Assembly: GCA_964626755.1 (NCBI GenBank)
Contig: CAZVGO010000008.1
Location: forward strand, 1 to 64,000
Length of the DNA stretch: 64,000 nucleotides
Direction: 5' to 3'
DNA from: JACDAV01 sp964626755
GTDB taxonomy: Bacteria; Chloroflexota; Limnocylindria; Limnocylindrales; CSP1-4
Of the stretch, positions 7,767 through 16,556 are shown in pieces; within the stretch, counting starts at the first letter, position 1; every line of letters starts with the position of its first letter. The position numbers and the translations under genes are program-made. The notes under the pieces were generated by a model. That model did no database searches. It worked only from the letters and a program-made list of their open reading frames with translations, and was not told the origin of the DNA.

Positions 7767-8452
7767 CCCATCCGGTCGGCGAGCAGGCGACGACGACAGG
7801 GCCCGCCACGACCGATCCTCCGGAGGACGCCCTCTCGACCGGTTCCCCGACTGATCCCGCCTTCGCCCATGCGAGCGAGGCGGAGATGGCCCGGATCCTC
7901 GACTTCTACGCTGTCCGGTGGGAGTACGAGCCGCACCGTTTCCCGATCCTGTGGAATCTCGACGGCAGTGTCGTCGAGAGCTTCTCGCCCGACTTCTACC
8001 TGCCGGATCTCGACCTCTACCTGGAGATGACGACGCTCCGCCAGCGTCTCGTCCGCAAGAAGAACCGCAAGCTCAGGCGCCTCCGGGAGCTCTACCCGAA
8101 CGTGCGGATCAAGCTGTTTTACGCGCGCGACTTCCGGGCGCTGATGCTCAAGTACGGCAAGCTCGCCCTCGTCGACGCGCTGTCCGGGACATCGGGCCAG
8201 GTCGGTCCGATCCTCCGGGTCGACCCGGAAGTGCTCGACGAGGTCCTGTCCGAACCGGCCATCCTCCTCGATCTGTCCCCGTCGAGCTCATCCTCTCTGC
8301 CCCTGCCCCCGCGGCTCGAACCAGCCGAGACCGCCGCGGTGCCTGCCTCACCCGCCGCGTCCGCCCAGCCCGCCCGCCGAGGACGGGACGATAACGGCCG
8401 CCGGCTCGCGCGCCGGCCTGCCCGCCCTGAACGGCATGGGAACGGCCGGTGA
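7763..8452 (+). CDS. PD-(D/E)XK-like protein, possible nuclease fold
   Basis: A 229-residue protein. The folded core (about 38-165) reads EAEMARILDFYAVRWEYEP, then SFSPDFYLPDLDLYLEMTT, then a lysine-rich stretch RKKNRKLRRLRELYP and VRIKLFYARDF. Glu41, Asp77 and Glu88 are placed as in PD-(D/E)XK nucleases, but the usual ExK is ExT here, so catalysis would need a migrated lysine (99-103). The last ~60 residues are low complexity. It overlaps both neighbours by four bases (ATGA, GTGA) and is thus locked in an operon with hypoxanthine phosphoribosyltransferase. Function unknown; fold call is my inference. Confidence 0.6.
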   Translation: MTHPVGEQATTTGPATTDPPEDALSTGSPTDPAFAHASEAEMARILDFYAVRWEYEPHRFPILWNLDGSVVESFSPDFYLPDLDLYLEMTTLRQRLVRKKNRKLRRLRELYPNVRIKLFYARDFRALMLKYGKLALVDALSGTSGQVGPILRVDPEVLDEVLSEPAILLDLSPSSSSSLPLPPRLEPAETAAVPASPAASAQPARRGRDDNGRRLARRPARPERHGNGR

Positions 8453-9015
8453 TCCGGACGGTCGACCTCGAGGCCGACATCGGCGACGTCCTCCTGACCG
8501 AGGCGCAGATCCAGGCGAAGGTGGCGGAGCTGGGCAAACGGATCGCGGCCGACTATGCGGGCCGCCGGCTGACCCTCGTTAGTGTCCTCAAGGGCTCGCT
8601 GCCGTTCATGGCCGATCTCATGCGGGCCACCCCGATCCCCCTCCGGATTGATCTCATGGAGGTCTCGTCGTACGGCGGAGCATCCACCGAGTCCTCCGGG
8701 CTCGTCCGGATTCTCAAGGACCTGTCCGCCAGCATCCAGGGCGAGGAGGTCCTCATCGTGGAGGACATCATCGACACGGGCCTGACCCTCAACTACCTCG
8801 TCCGCTACCTGCGCGGCAAGAACCCAGCCTCGCTCCGGATCTGCACACTCCTCGACAAGCCCGCTCGGCGCCTCGTCGAGATCCCGGTCGACTACATCGG
8901 CTTCACGATCCCCGACCAGTTCGTCGTCGGCTACGGGCTCGACTACGGTGAGCTGTACCGGAACCTCCGCTTCGTGGGCGTCCTCCGCCCCGAGGTCTAC
9001 ACCGGAACGGACTAG
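8449..9015 (+). CDS. hpt: Hypoxanthine phosphoribosyltransferase
   Basis: Purine salvage enzyme converting hypoxanthine or guanine plus PRPP to IMP or GMP; 188 residues, the usual length. Visible motifs are LVSVLKGSLPFMADLMR (PPi loop), VSSYGGASTESSG (flexible loop), the PRPP motif VLIVEDIIDTGLTLNYL and IGFTIPDQFVVGYGLDYGELYRNL near the end. The GTG start at 8449 overlaps the upstream stop (GTGA). In many bacteria hpt sits with tilS and ftsH; here it instead follows a PD-(D/E)XK-like gene. Confidence 0.93.
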   Translation: MIRTVDLEADIGDVLLTEAQIQAKVAELGKRIAADYAGRRLTLVSVLKGSLPFMADLMRATPIPLRIDLMEVSSYGGASTESSGLVRILKDLSASIQGEEVLIVEDIIDTGLTLNYLVRYLRGKNPASLRICTLLDKPARRLVEIPVDYIGFTIPDQFVVGYGLDYGELYRNLRFVGVLRPEVYTGTD

Positions 9016-9435
9016 ATGCACCGTCGGCCCATCGGGCGGGGACGGACGCTGGCCGTCGTCGGCGCCCTCGTCGTCCTCGCCGGGTGCCTCCTGCCGTGGT
9101 ACGCGTTCCGGGTCGACGCCGGGCTGCCGGCGGAGGAGTTCAGGGCGTTCGACGGCAGTGGGATGCTCGCTTTCATCGCCGCCCTCGCGACCCTCGCCCT
9201 CGTCACGCTGCCGTACGCGGCCGGCGACCGGCCCGTATCCGCCGATCGGGGGCTCGGCTACGTGCTGCTCGTCGGGCTGGCCGCACTCGGCGTCGCGATC
9301 TGGCCGCTCCAGGTGATCGACGACCTGTCCGGCCTTGTGCCCGCCTGGGCACCGGGCTGGTGGATCGCCCTCGTCGGGGTCGCCGTCCTCGCCCGGGCGG
9401 CGTTCGAGATCCTCCAGGAGCCGGCGCGAAGCTAG
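9016..9435 (+). CDS. Small four-helix membrane protein
   Basis: A 139-residue hydrophobic protein of unknown function with four likely membrane segments: LAVVGALVVLAGCLLPWYAF, a segment around MLAFIAALATLALVTLPYA, one around GYVLLVGLAALGVAIWPL and WWIALVGVAVLARAAFEIL. The first segment contains LAGC, but it is followed by a long hydrophobic run, so it is not a convincing lipobox. It begins directly after the hpt stop codon and is probably co-transcribed with it. Confidence 0.65.
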   Translation: MHRRPIGRGRTLAVVGALVVLAGCLLPWYAFRVDAGLPAEEFRAFDGSGMLAFIAALATLALVTLPYAAGDRPVSADRGLGYVLLVGLAALGVAIWPLQVIDDLSGLVPAWAPGWWIALVGVAVLARAAFEILQEPARS

Positions 9436-9442
9436 ACGGTGA

Positions 9443-9473
9443 GCCCGCCGGGCCGGTCAGGCGCTCGGCGGGC
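9443..9473. terminator. Inverted repeat between convergent genes, possible bidirectional terminator
   Basis: GCCCGCCG (9443-9450) and CGGCGGGC (9466-9473) form an 8-bp perfect stem in the 21-bp gap between convergent genes, the right arm lying inside the last codons of the ABC ATPase. No T-tract is seen on either side. Confidence 0.4.
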
Positions 9474-10308
9474 CGGGCCGCAGGAAGCGCGACAGGAAGG
9501 CCTTGGTCCGGGGGTCCGTCGGTCCGCCCAGGACCTGCTCCGGTGGTCCGGCCTCCGCGAACTCGCCCTGCTCGATGAAGTAGACCCGGTCGGCGGCCTC
9601 CTGGGCGAACGACATCTCGTGCGTGACCACGATCATCGTCGCGCCCTCGTGGGCCAGCTCCTCCATCACGACGAGGACCTCGCCGACGAGGGTGGGATCG
9701 AGGGCGCTCGTCGGCTCGTCGAAGAGCAGGACCTGGGGCTCCATCGTCAGCGCCCTGGCGATCGCCACGCGCTGCTTCTGGCCGCCGGACAGGCGAGCGG
9801 GATACTCGTCGCGCTTCTCGGACAGGCCCACCTTGGCGAGGTACTTCTCCGCGGTCGCGATCGCCTCGCTGCGTGTGACGCCCTTGACCCGGACCGGCGC
9901 CTCGATGAGGTTGTCGATCACCCGCATGTGCGGGAAGAGGTTGAAGTCCTGGAAGACCATCTGCGCCCGCAGGCGGATCTGTCGGATCTGCTCGCGGTGG
10001 GCCCGGTTGCGGCCGCCGGCGAGCGGGTCGGCCTCCACCCGGATGCCGTCGACCTCGACCGCGCCGGCGGTCGGCTCCTCGAGGAAGTTCGTACAGCGCA
10101 GGAGCGTGCTCTTGCCGGACCCGGAGCGGCCGATGATGCAGATCGTCTCGCGCGGATAGACCTCGAGCGTGCATCCACGCAGCACGTGGTTGGCGCCGAA
10201 ATACTTCTCGATCGCCTCGAGCCGGACGATCGGCTCCGCGCCGGCCGGCGTGAGCTTTCCGGGTCGGGCGTAGGGATCGCGCGGCCGGTCCGCCTGGGTC
10301 GTCGTCAT
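9457..10308 (-). CDS. Polar amino-acid ABC transporter ATPase (GlnQ/HisP type)
   Basis: Cytosolic ATPase of 283 residues for a PAAT-family importer. It has Walker A GRSGSGKSTLLRC, a Q-loop in MVFQDFNLFPHM, signature LSGGQKQRVAIARAL, Walker B VLLFDEPTSALDP and the H-loop VVTHEM. The NLFPHM motif is characteristic of amino-acid ATPases. ATG at 10308 overlaps the permease stop by four bases (ATGA). It is the last gene of the eight-gene transporter run 17795-9457. Confidence 0.93.
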   Translation of the reverse strand: MTTTQADRPRDPYARPGKLTPAGAEPIVRLEAIEKYFGANHVLRGCTLEVYPRETICIIGRSGSGKSTLLRCTNFLEEPTAGAVEVDGIRVEADPLAGGRNRAHREQIRQIRLRAQMVFQDFNLFPHMRVIDNLIEAPVRVKGVTRSEAIATAEKYLAKVGLSEKRDEYPARLSGGQKQRVAIARALTMEPQVLLFDEPTSALDPTLVGEVLVVMEELAHEGATMIVVTHEMSFAQEAADRVYFIEQGEFAEAGPPEQVLGGPTDPRTKAFLSRFLRPGPPSA

Positions 10309-11159
10309 ATCCGTGAATCGCTCTCTGCCATCCGCTTCTCGAGCCGGTCCTGGACGAACGAGAACGCGATCGTCAGGATCCAGTAGACGAGCGCCGCCAC
10401 GAGCAGCGTCTCGAGCGTCCGGAAGTTCGATTGGCCGACGCGCTGCGCCCGCCACAGCAGCTCCTGGACGCCGATGATCGACACGAGGGCGGAGTCCTTG
10501 ATCATCGCGATGAACTCGTTGCCGATCGCCGGGATGACGATCCGGATCGCCTGGGGCAGGACGATACGGCGCATGACGAGCCCTTCCGGCATCGCGAGCG
10601 CCCGGGCCGCCTCGAGCTGTCCCCGGGGGATCGCCTCGATTCCGGCCCGGAAGATCTCCGTCATGTAGGCGCCGTAGTTGAAGGCCAGGGCGAAGATCCC
10701 GAGGACGATGAGTGGGATGTCCGAGACTTGCGGAATGACCTGCGGCAGGGCGAGGACGACGAACAGGATCTGGACGATGAGCGGGGTGCCGCGGACGAGC
10801 GACACGTACACGCTCGCCACGGAGTAGACGACTGGGTGACGCGAGATCCGCCCGAGCGCCCCGAGCGTGGCGAGGATCACCGCGCCCACGATCGAGACGA
10901 CGGAGATGAAGATCGTCGCGGAAACGCCACCGAGGATGTACGGCGCCCAGATCGCCAGGAAGTCCGTGTCGATCTTGCCTGCCGCCGCGAGGCTCCCGAC
11001 GAGCACGCCGATGACGACCACCCAGGTCAGGACGAAGATGACCCGGAACCGGAAGCGCGCCCGGGCCCGCGCCGACGCGATCTCCTGGACGATCGCGGCG
11101 GGATGGCTCCGCCTGATCTCGTCCAGGATCGCGACCTGCTGCGGGCCCGAGTGGCTCAC
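10305..11159 (-). CDS. Polar amino-acid ABC transporter permease (HisM/GlnP type)
   Basis: A 284-residue inner-membrane permease. After a cytosolic N-terminus (~40 residues) there is an extra membrane segment (VIFVLTWVVVIGVLVGSLA), then the PAAT core starting YILGGVSATIFISVVS. The ATPase-contact EAA loop reads EAARALAMPEGLVMRRIVLPQAIRIVIPAIGNE, and RGTPLIVQI is the family's other signature. Only one permease gene exists, so a homodimer is expected. It lies 28 bp downstream of the binding-protein gene. Confidence 0.92.
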   Translation of the reverse strand: MSHSGPQQVAILDEIRRSHPAAIVQEIASARARARFRFRVIFVLTWVVVIGVLVGSLAAAGKIDTDFLAIWAPYILGGVSATIFISVVSIVGAVILATLGALGRISRHPVVYSVASVYVSLVRGTPLIVQILFVVLALPQVIPQVSDIPLIVLGIFALAFNYGAYMTEIFRAGIEAIPRGQLEAARALAMPEGLVMRRIVLPQAIRIVIPAIGNEFIAMIKDSALVSIIGVQELLWRAQRVGQSNFRTLETLLVAALVYWILTIAFSFVQDRLEKRMAESDSRI

Positions 11160-11187
11160 TGGACTCCCTCCCGGCGAGGGCGCTGGC

Positions 11188-12072
11188 TCAGCCGCCCTGC
11201 TTCTTCGTCAGGTCCGAACCGAACCACTTCGTCGAGAACCCGGACAGCGTTCCGTCCGCGTGCATTTCATTGACCATCTCGGTCACGCGAGCGAGAAAGT
11301 CGGTCGTGTCCGGCCCGCTCTTGTCGAGCGAGACCGCGAGCGGCTCGAAGAAGACCGGATCCCCGATCGCGACGAGCGGCAAGCCGTCGTCGATCGCCGC
11401 CTGGACGGTCGTCAGCGAGCTGAGCCAGCCGTCCCAGTCGCGCCGGCCGGCCTTCCACGACTCGGCGCACAGCCGGTCCGTCGTCTGGGTCGTCGCGACG
11501 GCCCCGCTCGGCGCCGTCGTCGTCGGCGCTTCCGTCCCGAAGTCGAGGGCCCCGTTCAGCCAGTCGAGGTAGGTCGTCGCTTCACCGACGCAGATCGTCT
11601 TGCCGGCGAGACCGTCGAGGGTCGTGATCCCGGACGCCGTGCTCGCGGCCATCTGGGCGGGCGTGTAGTAGTACGGCGGGCTGAAGTCCAGGACCGCCTG
11701 GCGCTGCGAGGTGATCGTCATCGAGCCGACGCTCATGTCCCACCGTCCGCCCCAGCTTCCGGCGGTGATGAGGTCCCAGCTCGGGGTGGTGAACTCGATC
11801 TCGACGCCGAGGCGGTCGGCGATCTCCGTCGCGACATCGATGTCGAAGCCCTCGTACGTCCCGGCGGGCGTCAGCTCCGACTGGGGTGGGTACTGCGGGT
11901 CCGTCGAGACGCGCACCTTCCCGGCCTTCACGGTGAGGTCGAGCAGCCCGCCCGCGATCGGCTCGGCCCCCATCGACGGCGCCGCCGGGGACGGCGACGC
12001 ACCAGCACTGGTGCAGCCCACCGCCACGATGGCGACGATCCCCACGAGAGAGCGCAATCGGTCGATCTTCAT
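11188..12072 (-). CDS. Polar amino-acid ABC transporter solute-binding lipoprotein
   Basis: A 294-residue substrate-binding protein of the SBP_bac_3 family. The signal ends in a lipobox (VAIVAVGC, Cys ~20), so it should be lipid-anchored outside the membrane. The family signature GTYEGFDIDVATEIADRLGVEIEF is followed by WDMSVGSMTITSQRQAVLDFSPPYYY. An insert rich in Thr and Ala around residue 190 (TEAPTTTAPSGAVATTQTTD) is unusual. ATG at 12072 has GGAGGAGA just upstream. Substrate not readable beyond polar amino acid. Confidence 0.9.
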   Translation of the reverse strand: MKIDRLRSLVGIVAIVAVGCTSAGASPSPAAPSMGAEPIAGGLLDLTVKAGKVRVSTDPQYPPQSELTPAGTYEGFDIDVATEIADRLGVEIEFTTPSWDLITAGSWGGRWDMSVGSMTITSQRQAVLDFSPPYYYTPAQMAASTASGITTLDGLAGKTICVGEATTYLDWLNGALDFGTEAPTTTAPSGAVATTQTTDRLCAESWKAGRRDWDGWLSSLTTVQAAIDDGLPLVAIGDPVFFEPLAVSLDKSGPDTTDFLARVTEMVNEMHADGTLSGFSTKWFGSDLTKKQGG

Positions 12073-12100
12073 TGTCTCCTCCATCCCATTCTGCGCGTCC

Positions 12101-12814
12101 TCAGGCGATGCCCAGGTAGACCTTCTGGACCATCGGATTCTCGCGCAAGTTCTCGGCTCGGTCACTCAGCACGATCCGGCCCGTCTCGATGACGTATCCG
12201 CGATCGGCGATCTGCAGGGCCATGCGGGCGTTCTGCTCGACGAGGAGTATTGTGGTCCCCTCCTCGTGAAGTCGCTTGATCGTCGCGAAGATCCCGTCGA
12301 CGAGCACCGGGGCGAGGCCCATCGAAGGCTCATCGAGGAGAAGGACCTTCGGACTGGCCATCAGCGCCCGGCCGATCGCGAGCATTTGCTGCTCACCGCC
12401 GCTCAGCGTGCCGGCGACCTGGCCCCGTCGCTCCTTGAGCCTCGGGAACATGGCAAAGGCGCGCTCGATGCCGGCCCTGACGTCGGCCTCGTCGGGGACC
12501 GTGTAGGCGCCCATCCTGAGGTTCTCGGTCACCGTGAGGCGGGCAAAGGTGCGCCGGCCTTCGGGGACCTGGACGACGCCCCGCGCGACGATCTCGTGGC
12601 TGGCGACCCCGGCCAGGTCCTCGCCCCGCAGCCGGATGTGTCCGGACCGCGGCGCGACGAGACCGCAGATCGTGTTGAGGGTCGTCGACTTGCCGGCGCC
12701 GTTCGCCCCGATCAGCGTGACGATCTCGCCCTCGCCGACCTCCAGCGACAGGCCCTGGAGGGCATGGATGTTGCCGTAGTAGGTGTGAAGGTCGGCGACT
12801 TCGAGGATGGCCAT
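12101..12814 (-). CDS. livF: Branched-chain amino-acid ABC transporter ATPase LivF
   Basis: A 237-residue ATPase. Walker A GANGAGKSTTLNTICGL, signature TLSGGEQQMLAIGRALM, Walker B VLLLDEPSMGLAP and H-loop VEQN are all in LivF form (MGLAP and VEQN separate it from LivG). The start at 12814 lies four bases after the livG stop. Together with livG, livM, livH and livK it makes a complete HAAT importer for branched-chain amino acids or related compounds. Confidence 0.93.
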   Translation of the reverse strand: MAILEVADLHTYYGNIHALQGLSLEVGEGEIVTLIGANGAGKSTTLNTICGLVAPRSGHIRLRGEDLAGVASHEIVARGVVQVPEGRRTFARLTVTENLRMGAYTVPDEADVRAGIERAFAMFPRLKERRGQVAGTLSGGEQQMLAIGRALMASPKVLLLDEPSMGLAPVLVDGIFATIKRLHEEGTTILLVEQNARMALQIADRGYVIETGRIVLSDRAENLRENPMVQKVYLGIA

Positions 12815-12818
12815 CGGG

Positions 12819-13649
12819 TCACGGCCCCGCGGACACGGGCCCGTCCGGCCCCGGAGCCGGGGCGGACCGTGCGGTCGGCTCGGGGACGCTGCCGCGGCCG
12901 AGATACGCCTCGATCACCCGCGGGTTGTTCTGGATCTCGACGGGCGTCCCCTCGGCGATCTTCTCGCCATAGTCGAGCACGGTGATCCGATCGGAGATGC
13001 CCATGACGACGCGCATCTCGTGCTCGATCAGCAGGATCGTGATCTCGAGCTCATCGCGCAGCCGCTTGATGAACTCGGTCATCTGGTGGGTTTCGGCCGG
13101 GTTCATCCCCGCGGTCGGCTCGTCGAGGAGGAGCAGTCGCGGCCGCATCGCGAGCGCGCGGCCAACCTCCAGGCGGCGCTGGTCGCCGTAGGGCAGCTTC
13201 GTCGCCAGCGTGTCTCCCTTGCCACGGAGGCCGACGAACTCGAGCAGGCGGCGCGCCTCCACGTCCGCCCGTCGCTCTTCGGCCTGGACCCCGGGCGTCC
13301 GCAGCACGGCGCCGATCCACGTCGAGGTGAGGAGGTGATGCTGGCCGACGAGGATGTTTTCCATTGCGGTGACGTTTCCGAACAGCCGGATGTTCTGGTA
13401 GGTCCTCCCGATTCCGAGCTTGGCGATGAGGTCGCGCCGGAGGTCGTGGATCGGCGTCCCGTCGAAAACGATCCGCCCCGCATCGATCCGATAGAAGCCT
13501 GCGATGCAGTTGAAGAATGTCGTCTTGCCCGCGCCGTTCGGCCCGATGACGCTGACGATCGCCCCCGGCTCCACCCCGAAGTCGAGCTCATGAACGGCGA
13601 CGAGGCCGCCGAATCGCTTGGTCACGCCCTCGGCGACGAGCAACGGCAT
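12819..13649 (-). CDS. livG: Branched-chain amino-acid ABC transporter ATPase LivG
   Basis: A 276-residue ATPase. Walker A GPNGAGKTTFFNCIAGF, the LivG-type signature LPYGDQRRLEVGRALAM, Walker B LLLLDEPTAGMNPAET and H-loop LIEHEM are intact. The C-terminal ~25 residues are Pro/Ala-rich and look disordered. It lies 15 bp after livM and 4 bp before livF in one operon. Confidence 0.93.
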   Translation of the reverse strand: MPLLVAEGVTKRFGGLVAVHELDFGVEPGAIVSVIGPNGAGKTTFFNCIAGFYRIDAGRIVFDGTPIHDLRRDLIAKLGIGRTYQNIRLFGNVTAMENILVGQHHLLTSTWIGAVLRTPGVQAEERRADVEARRLLEFVGLRGKGDTLATKLPYGDQRRLEVGRALAMRPRLLLLDEPTAGMNPAETHQMTEFIKRLRDELEITILLIEHEMRVVMGISDRITVLDYGEKIAEGTPVEIQNNPRVIEAYLGRGSVPEPTARSAPAPGPDGPVSAGP

Positions 13650-13664
13650 CGCGTTCGCCCCGGA

Positions 13665-15380
13665 TTACCCGGCCGCCGGCCGCGGGGCCGAAACGTCCGC
13701 GGGGGCAACGTTGTCCTCGACGTGCAGCTCACGCCGGATGCTTCGCGACGGCAGGAGGCCCTCGGGCCGGTAGCGCATCATCGCGATCAGGGCGATCCCG
13801 TAGAACAGGAATCGGTACTCGGAGAACTCGCGGAACAGCTCCGGTACGCCGATGAGGAAGATCGCTCCGACCACGACCCCGGGGATGCTCCCCATCCCCC
13901 CGACGATGATCAGCGAGACGACGTTGATCGAGACGAACAGCTGGATGCTGCTGGCGAAGATCGAGCCCACGAGGCCGGCGAAGATGGCGCCTCCGAGCCC
14001 GGCGAACGCCGCCCCCAGCATGTAGGCCAGGAGCTTCGTCTGGACGAGGTTGATCCCGAGCGCCTCGGCGACGTCCTCGTCCTCGCGGATCGCCACCCAT
14101 GCCCGCCCCAGACGGGACGATCGGAGGCGCCAGGCGACGAAGGCGATGAGCGCCGCGCAGGCCAGCGAGATGTAGTAGATCTGGTTCGGCCCCGAGAGGA
14201 AGTGGTCGGGGTTCACCTCGATCGGCTTGGGGATGTTGATGATGCCGCGCGGGCCGCCGAGCAGGGGCTTCAGGAGATCCGAGCCGGCGAGGATGCGGAT
14301 GATCTCGCCGAAGCCGAGCGTGGCGATCGCGAGGTAGTCGCCCCGGATGCCGAGGATGGGCAGGCCCAGGAACGCACCGAAGGCCATCGCGAAGAGGATC
14401 GCGAAGGGGACAGCCGCCCAGAACGGCCACTGCGCGATGCCGAACTCCGCGGTCGACGTCAGCAGGCCCACCGTGTAGGCGCCCACCGCGAAGAACGCGA
14501 CGAACCCGAGATCGAGAAGGCCGGCCAGGCCCAGCGTGATGTTGAGGCCCAGGCCCATGAGGACGTACAGGGCGACGAGGGCGACGACCTGGGCGAAGAA
14601 CGAGCCGAGCGCGAGAGGCAGGGCGAGCACAAGGATCAGGCCGGAGACGACTGCCGGCATGACCAGCAGCCGCTGGGTGGTCGCCGGCAGGCTCGCATAG
14701 CGCTGGCGCGGCCGGACGATCCGCCTGAGGTAGCGCAGGCCGCTGACCGAGGCGAGCGTGACGAGTGCCCCGACGGGCGTCAGCCCTTCCGGCGCGAAGA
14801 GGATTCGGGCGAGCCCGGCAAGGCTGGTGGCGAGCATCGGCGTGCGCACCAGCCCGGCGAACAGGCCGAGGAGGACGAGCGAACCGAGCCCCCAGGTCAC
14901 CGGGATCCGAATGGCCAGGGGCAGCAGCGAGAAGGCGCCGGCCCCTCCCCCCAGCAGCACCCCGAGCAGCGGCGGGATCCACGCCCCCGCGACGCCGAGC
15001 CCGAAGGTCAGCAGGCCGTAGAGGACCGGCGAGGCGTTCGGTGCGAAGACCCGCAGGTCGACCAGCGCTCCGAGCACGACGAGCCCGCCGAGGACCAGAC
15101 CGGTGATCCCACCGGCGAGCGCGCCCGCCGCGACCGTCGATCGTCGCTCGGAGGGGCCCCGAATTGCAGCCAGGTAGCCCGCTCCGAGGAAGGTCAGGAT
15201 GAGTGCCGTCTGTCCCAGCGACACGATGCCGCTGATGAGCGGTCGCCCGTGGAAGATCGGAACGATCCCCACGATGCAGAGGTAGATCGCCACGGCCCCG
15301 CCCAGGAGCCCGGCCCGGAAGACCGGGCGCCAGGCCTCTCGGCTCACGCCGGCCGGTGCGGTGGTCACTTCGTGGGTCAT
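13665..15380 (-). CDS. livM: Branched-chain amino-acid ABC transporter permease LivM, N-terminally extended
   Basis: A 571-residue membrane protein. The usual LivM core begins near residue 245 (LLVMPAVVSGLILVLALPLALG) and contains YVLMGLGLNITLGLAGLLDLGFVAFFAVGAYT, ILGIRGDYLAIATLGFGEIIRI, WVAIREDEDVAEALGIN (EAA-like loop) and VVGAIFLIGVPELFRE. About 240 residues before it form five or six additional hydrophobic segments (for example GAVAIYLCIVGIVPIF and GALAGGITGLVLGGLVVLGALV), which most LivM proteins (300-430 residues) lack. The ATG at 15380 overlaps the livH stop (ATGA). Confidence 0.88.
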   Translation of the reverse strand: MTHEVTTAPAGVSREAWRPVFRAGLLGGAVAIYLCIVGIVPIFHGRPLISGIVSLGQTALILTFLGAGYLAAIRGPSERRSTVAAGALAGGITGLVLGGLVVLGALVDLRVFAPNASPVLYGLLTFGLGVAGAWIPPLLGVLLGGGAGAFSLLPLAIRIPVTWGLGSLVLLGLFAGLVRTPMLATSLAGLARILFAPEGLTPVGALVTLASVSGLRYLRRIVRPRQRYASLPATTQRLLVMPAVVSGLILVLALPLALGSFFAQVVALVALYVLMGLGLNITLGLAGLLDLGFVAFFAVGAYTVGLLTSTAEFGIAQWPFWAAVPFAILFAMAFGAFLGLPILGIRGDYLAIATLGFGEIIRILAGSDLLKPLLGGPRGIINIPKPIEVNPDHFLSGPNQIYYISLACAALIAFVAWRLRSSRLGRAWVAIREDEDVAEALGINLVQTKLLAYMLGAAFAGLGGAIFAGLVGSIFASSIQLFVSINVVSLIIVGGMGSIPGVVVGAIFLIGVPELFREFSEYRFLFYGIALIAMMRYRPEGLLPSRSIRRELHVEDNVAPADVSAPRPAAG

Positions 15381-16453
15381 GCCCGCTGGCCGCTGACCCG
15401 CTCGCCGAGCAGCCCCGATGGACGGAAGACGAGGACCAGCACGAGCATCGTGAAGGCGATGACGTCCTTGAGCTGGTTGGGCGACGGCACCCCCAGCCCG
15501 TCGAGGAACAGGGTCGGGCCGATGGACTCGACCTGTCCGAGGAACAGGCCCCCCAGCATGGCTCCCGGAACGTTGCCGATTCCGCCCAGGACCGCCGCCG
15601 TGAACGCCTTGATCCCCGGGATGAAGCCGCTGAAGAAGAAAACCTGCCTGAAGAGAAGGGCGTACAGGACGCCGGCTGCGCCGGCCATGGCCGCGCCGAC
15701 GGCGAACGTCGTCACGATCGCCCGGTTCACGTCGATCCCCATGAGCGCGGCCGTGCTCTTGTCCTCCGAGACCGCGCGGATCGCCGTGCCCACCTTGGTC
15801 CGCATGACGAACAGGTACAGCCCGGCCATCATCAGAAGGGCGGACCCGATGACGAGGACGTCGATCCAGCGGATCCTGATGAAGGGGATCGGCACCAGCT
15901 CGGACAGCACGCTGACCGCCGGATAGGCGTAGATCCCCGGACCCAGCAACCCGCGGAAGGTGTACTGGAGGAAGAAGGACGCGCCGATCGCGCTGATCAG
16001 CGGCACGAGGCGCGGCGCGTGGCGGAGCGGCCGGTAGGCGATCCGCTCGACGAGCAGCGCGATCGTCACGGACACTGCCATTGCGACGAGGATCATGACC
16101 GCGATCGACAGGAGCGTGGCGACAGGGTTCAGGTTCAGGAGCCCGGCACCCTCGAGAGTCAGCGCCGTGAAGTAGCCGGCGAAGGCACCGGCCATGAAGA
16201 TCTCGCCATGGGCGAAGTTGATCATCCGGAGGATTCCGTAGACCATCGTGTAGCCCAGTGCGATCAGCGCGTAGATGCTCCCCAGCGTCGCCCCGTTGAC
16301 CGCCAGCCCGAGCCAGGTTTCGAGGGAGTACTTGCCTCCCGCGATGGTCGCCGCCGAGCCGACGACGACGATGACGATGACGGCGAGCCGGAACGACCAG
16401 AGGAACGCGACGATTGCCGCGTCCGTCAGCCGCTCGACCCAACTTCCCTTCAT
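15377..16453 (-). CDS. livH: Branched-chain amino-acid ABC transporter permease LivH
   Basis: A 358-residue permease. Conserved LivH segments include GSIYALIALGYTMVYGILRMINFAHGEIFMAGAF, AVSEDKSTAALMGIDVNRAI (EAA loop) and IPGIKAFTAAVLGGIGNVPGAMLGG, followed by FRPSGLLGERV at the C-terminus. An N-terminal extension of ~40 residues contains one extra hydrophobic segment. It sits between livK and livM; a strong hairpin separates it from livK. Confidence 0.92.
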   Translation of the reverse strand: MKGSWVERLTDAAIVAFLWSFRLAVIVIVVVGSAATIAGGKYSLETWLGLAVNGATLGSIYALIALGYTMVYGILRMINFAHGEIFMAGAFAGYFTALTLEGAGLLNLNPVATLLSIAVMILVAMAVSVTIALLVERIAYRPLRHAPRLVPLISAIGASFFLQYTFRGLLGPGIYAYPAVSVLSELVPIPFIRIRWIDVLVIGSALLMMAGLYLFVMRTKVGTAIRAVSEDKSTAALMGIDVNRAIVTTFAVGAAMAGAAGVLYALLFRQVFFFSGFIPGIKAFTAAVLGGIGNVPGAMLGGLFLGQVESIGPTLFLDGLGVPSPNQLKDVIAFTMLVLVLVFRPSGLLGERVSGQRA

Positions 16454-16490
16454 CGGCCGCTCCTGCTCGACAGGAAATCGCCCGGATACA

Positions 16491-16522
16491 GGTGAGCCGG
16501 GCGGCTGATCGCCCGGCTCACC
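16491..16522. terminator. Perfect 13-bp stem-loop between livK and livH
   Basis: GGTGAGCCGGGCG (16491-16503) and its exact complement (16510-16522) enclose a 6-base loop in the 103-bp livK-livH gap. There is no T-tract on the minus strand, so a partial attenuator or an mRNA-stabilising stem that raises binding-protein levels fits better than a full terminator. Confidence 0.6.
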
Positions 16523-16556
16523 GTGAATACTCAGGCCACGAGGTGCCCGATCGGCC

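Noticed and set aside
12807..15926. 1039-codon plus-strand open frame
   Set aside because: Antisense to livG/livM; highly repetitive charged translation typical of GC-rich shadow frames.
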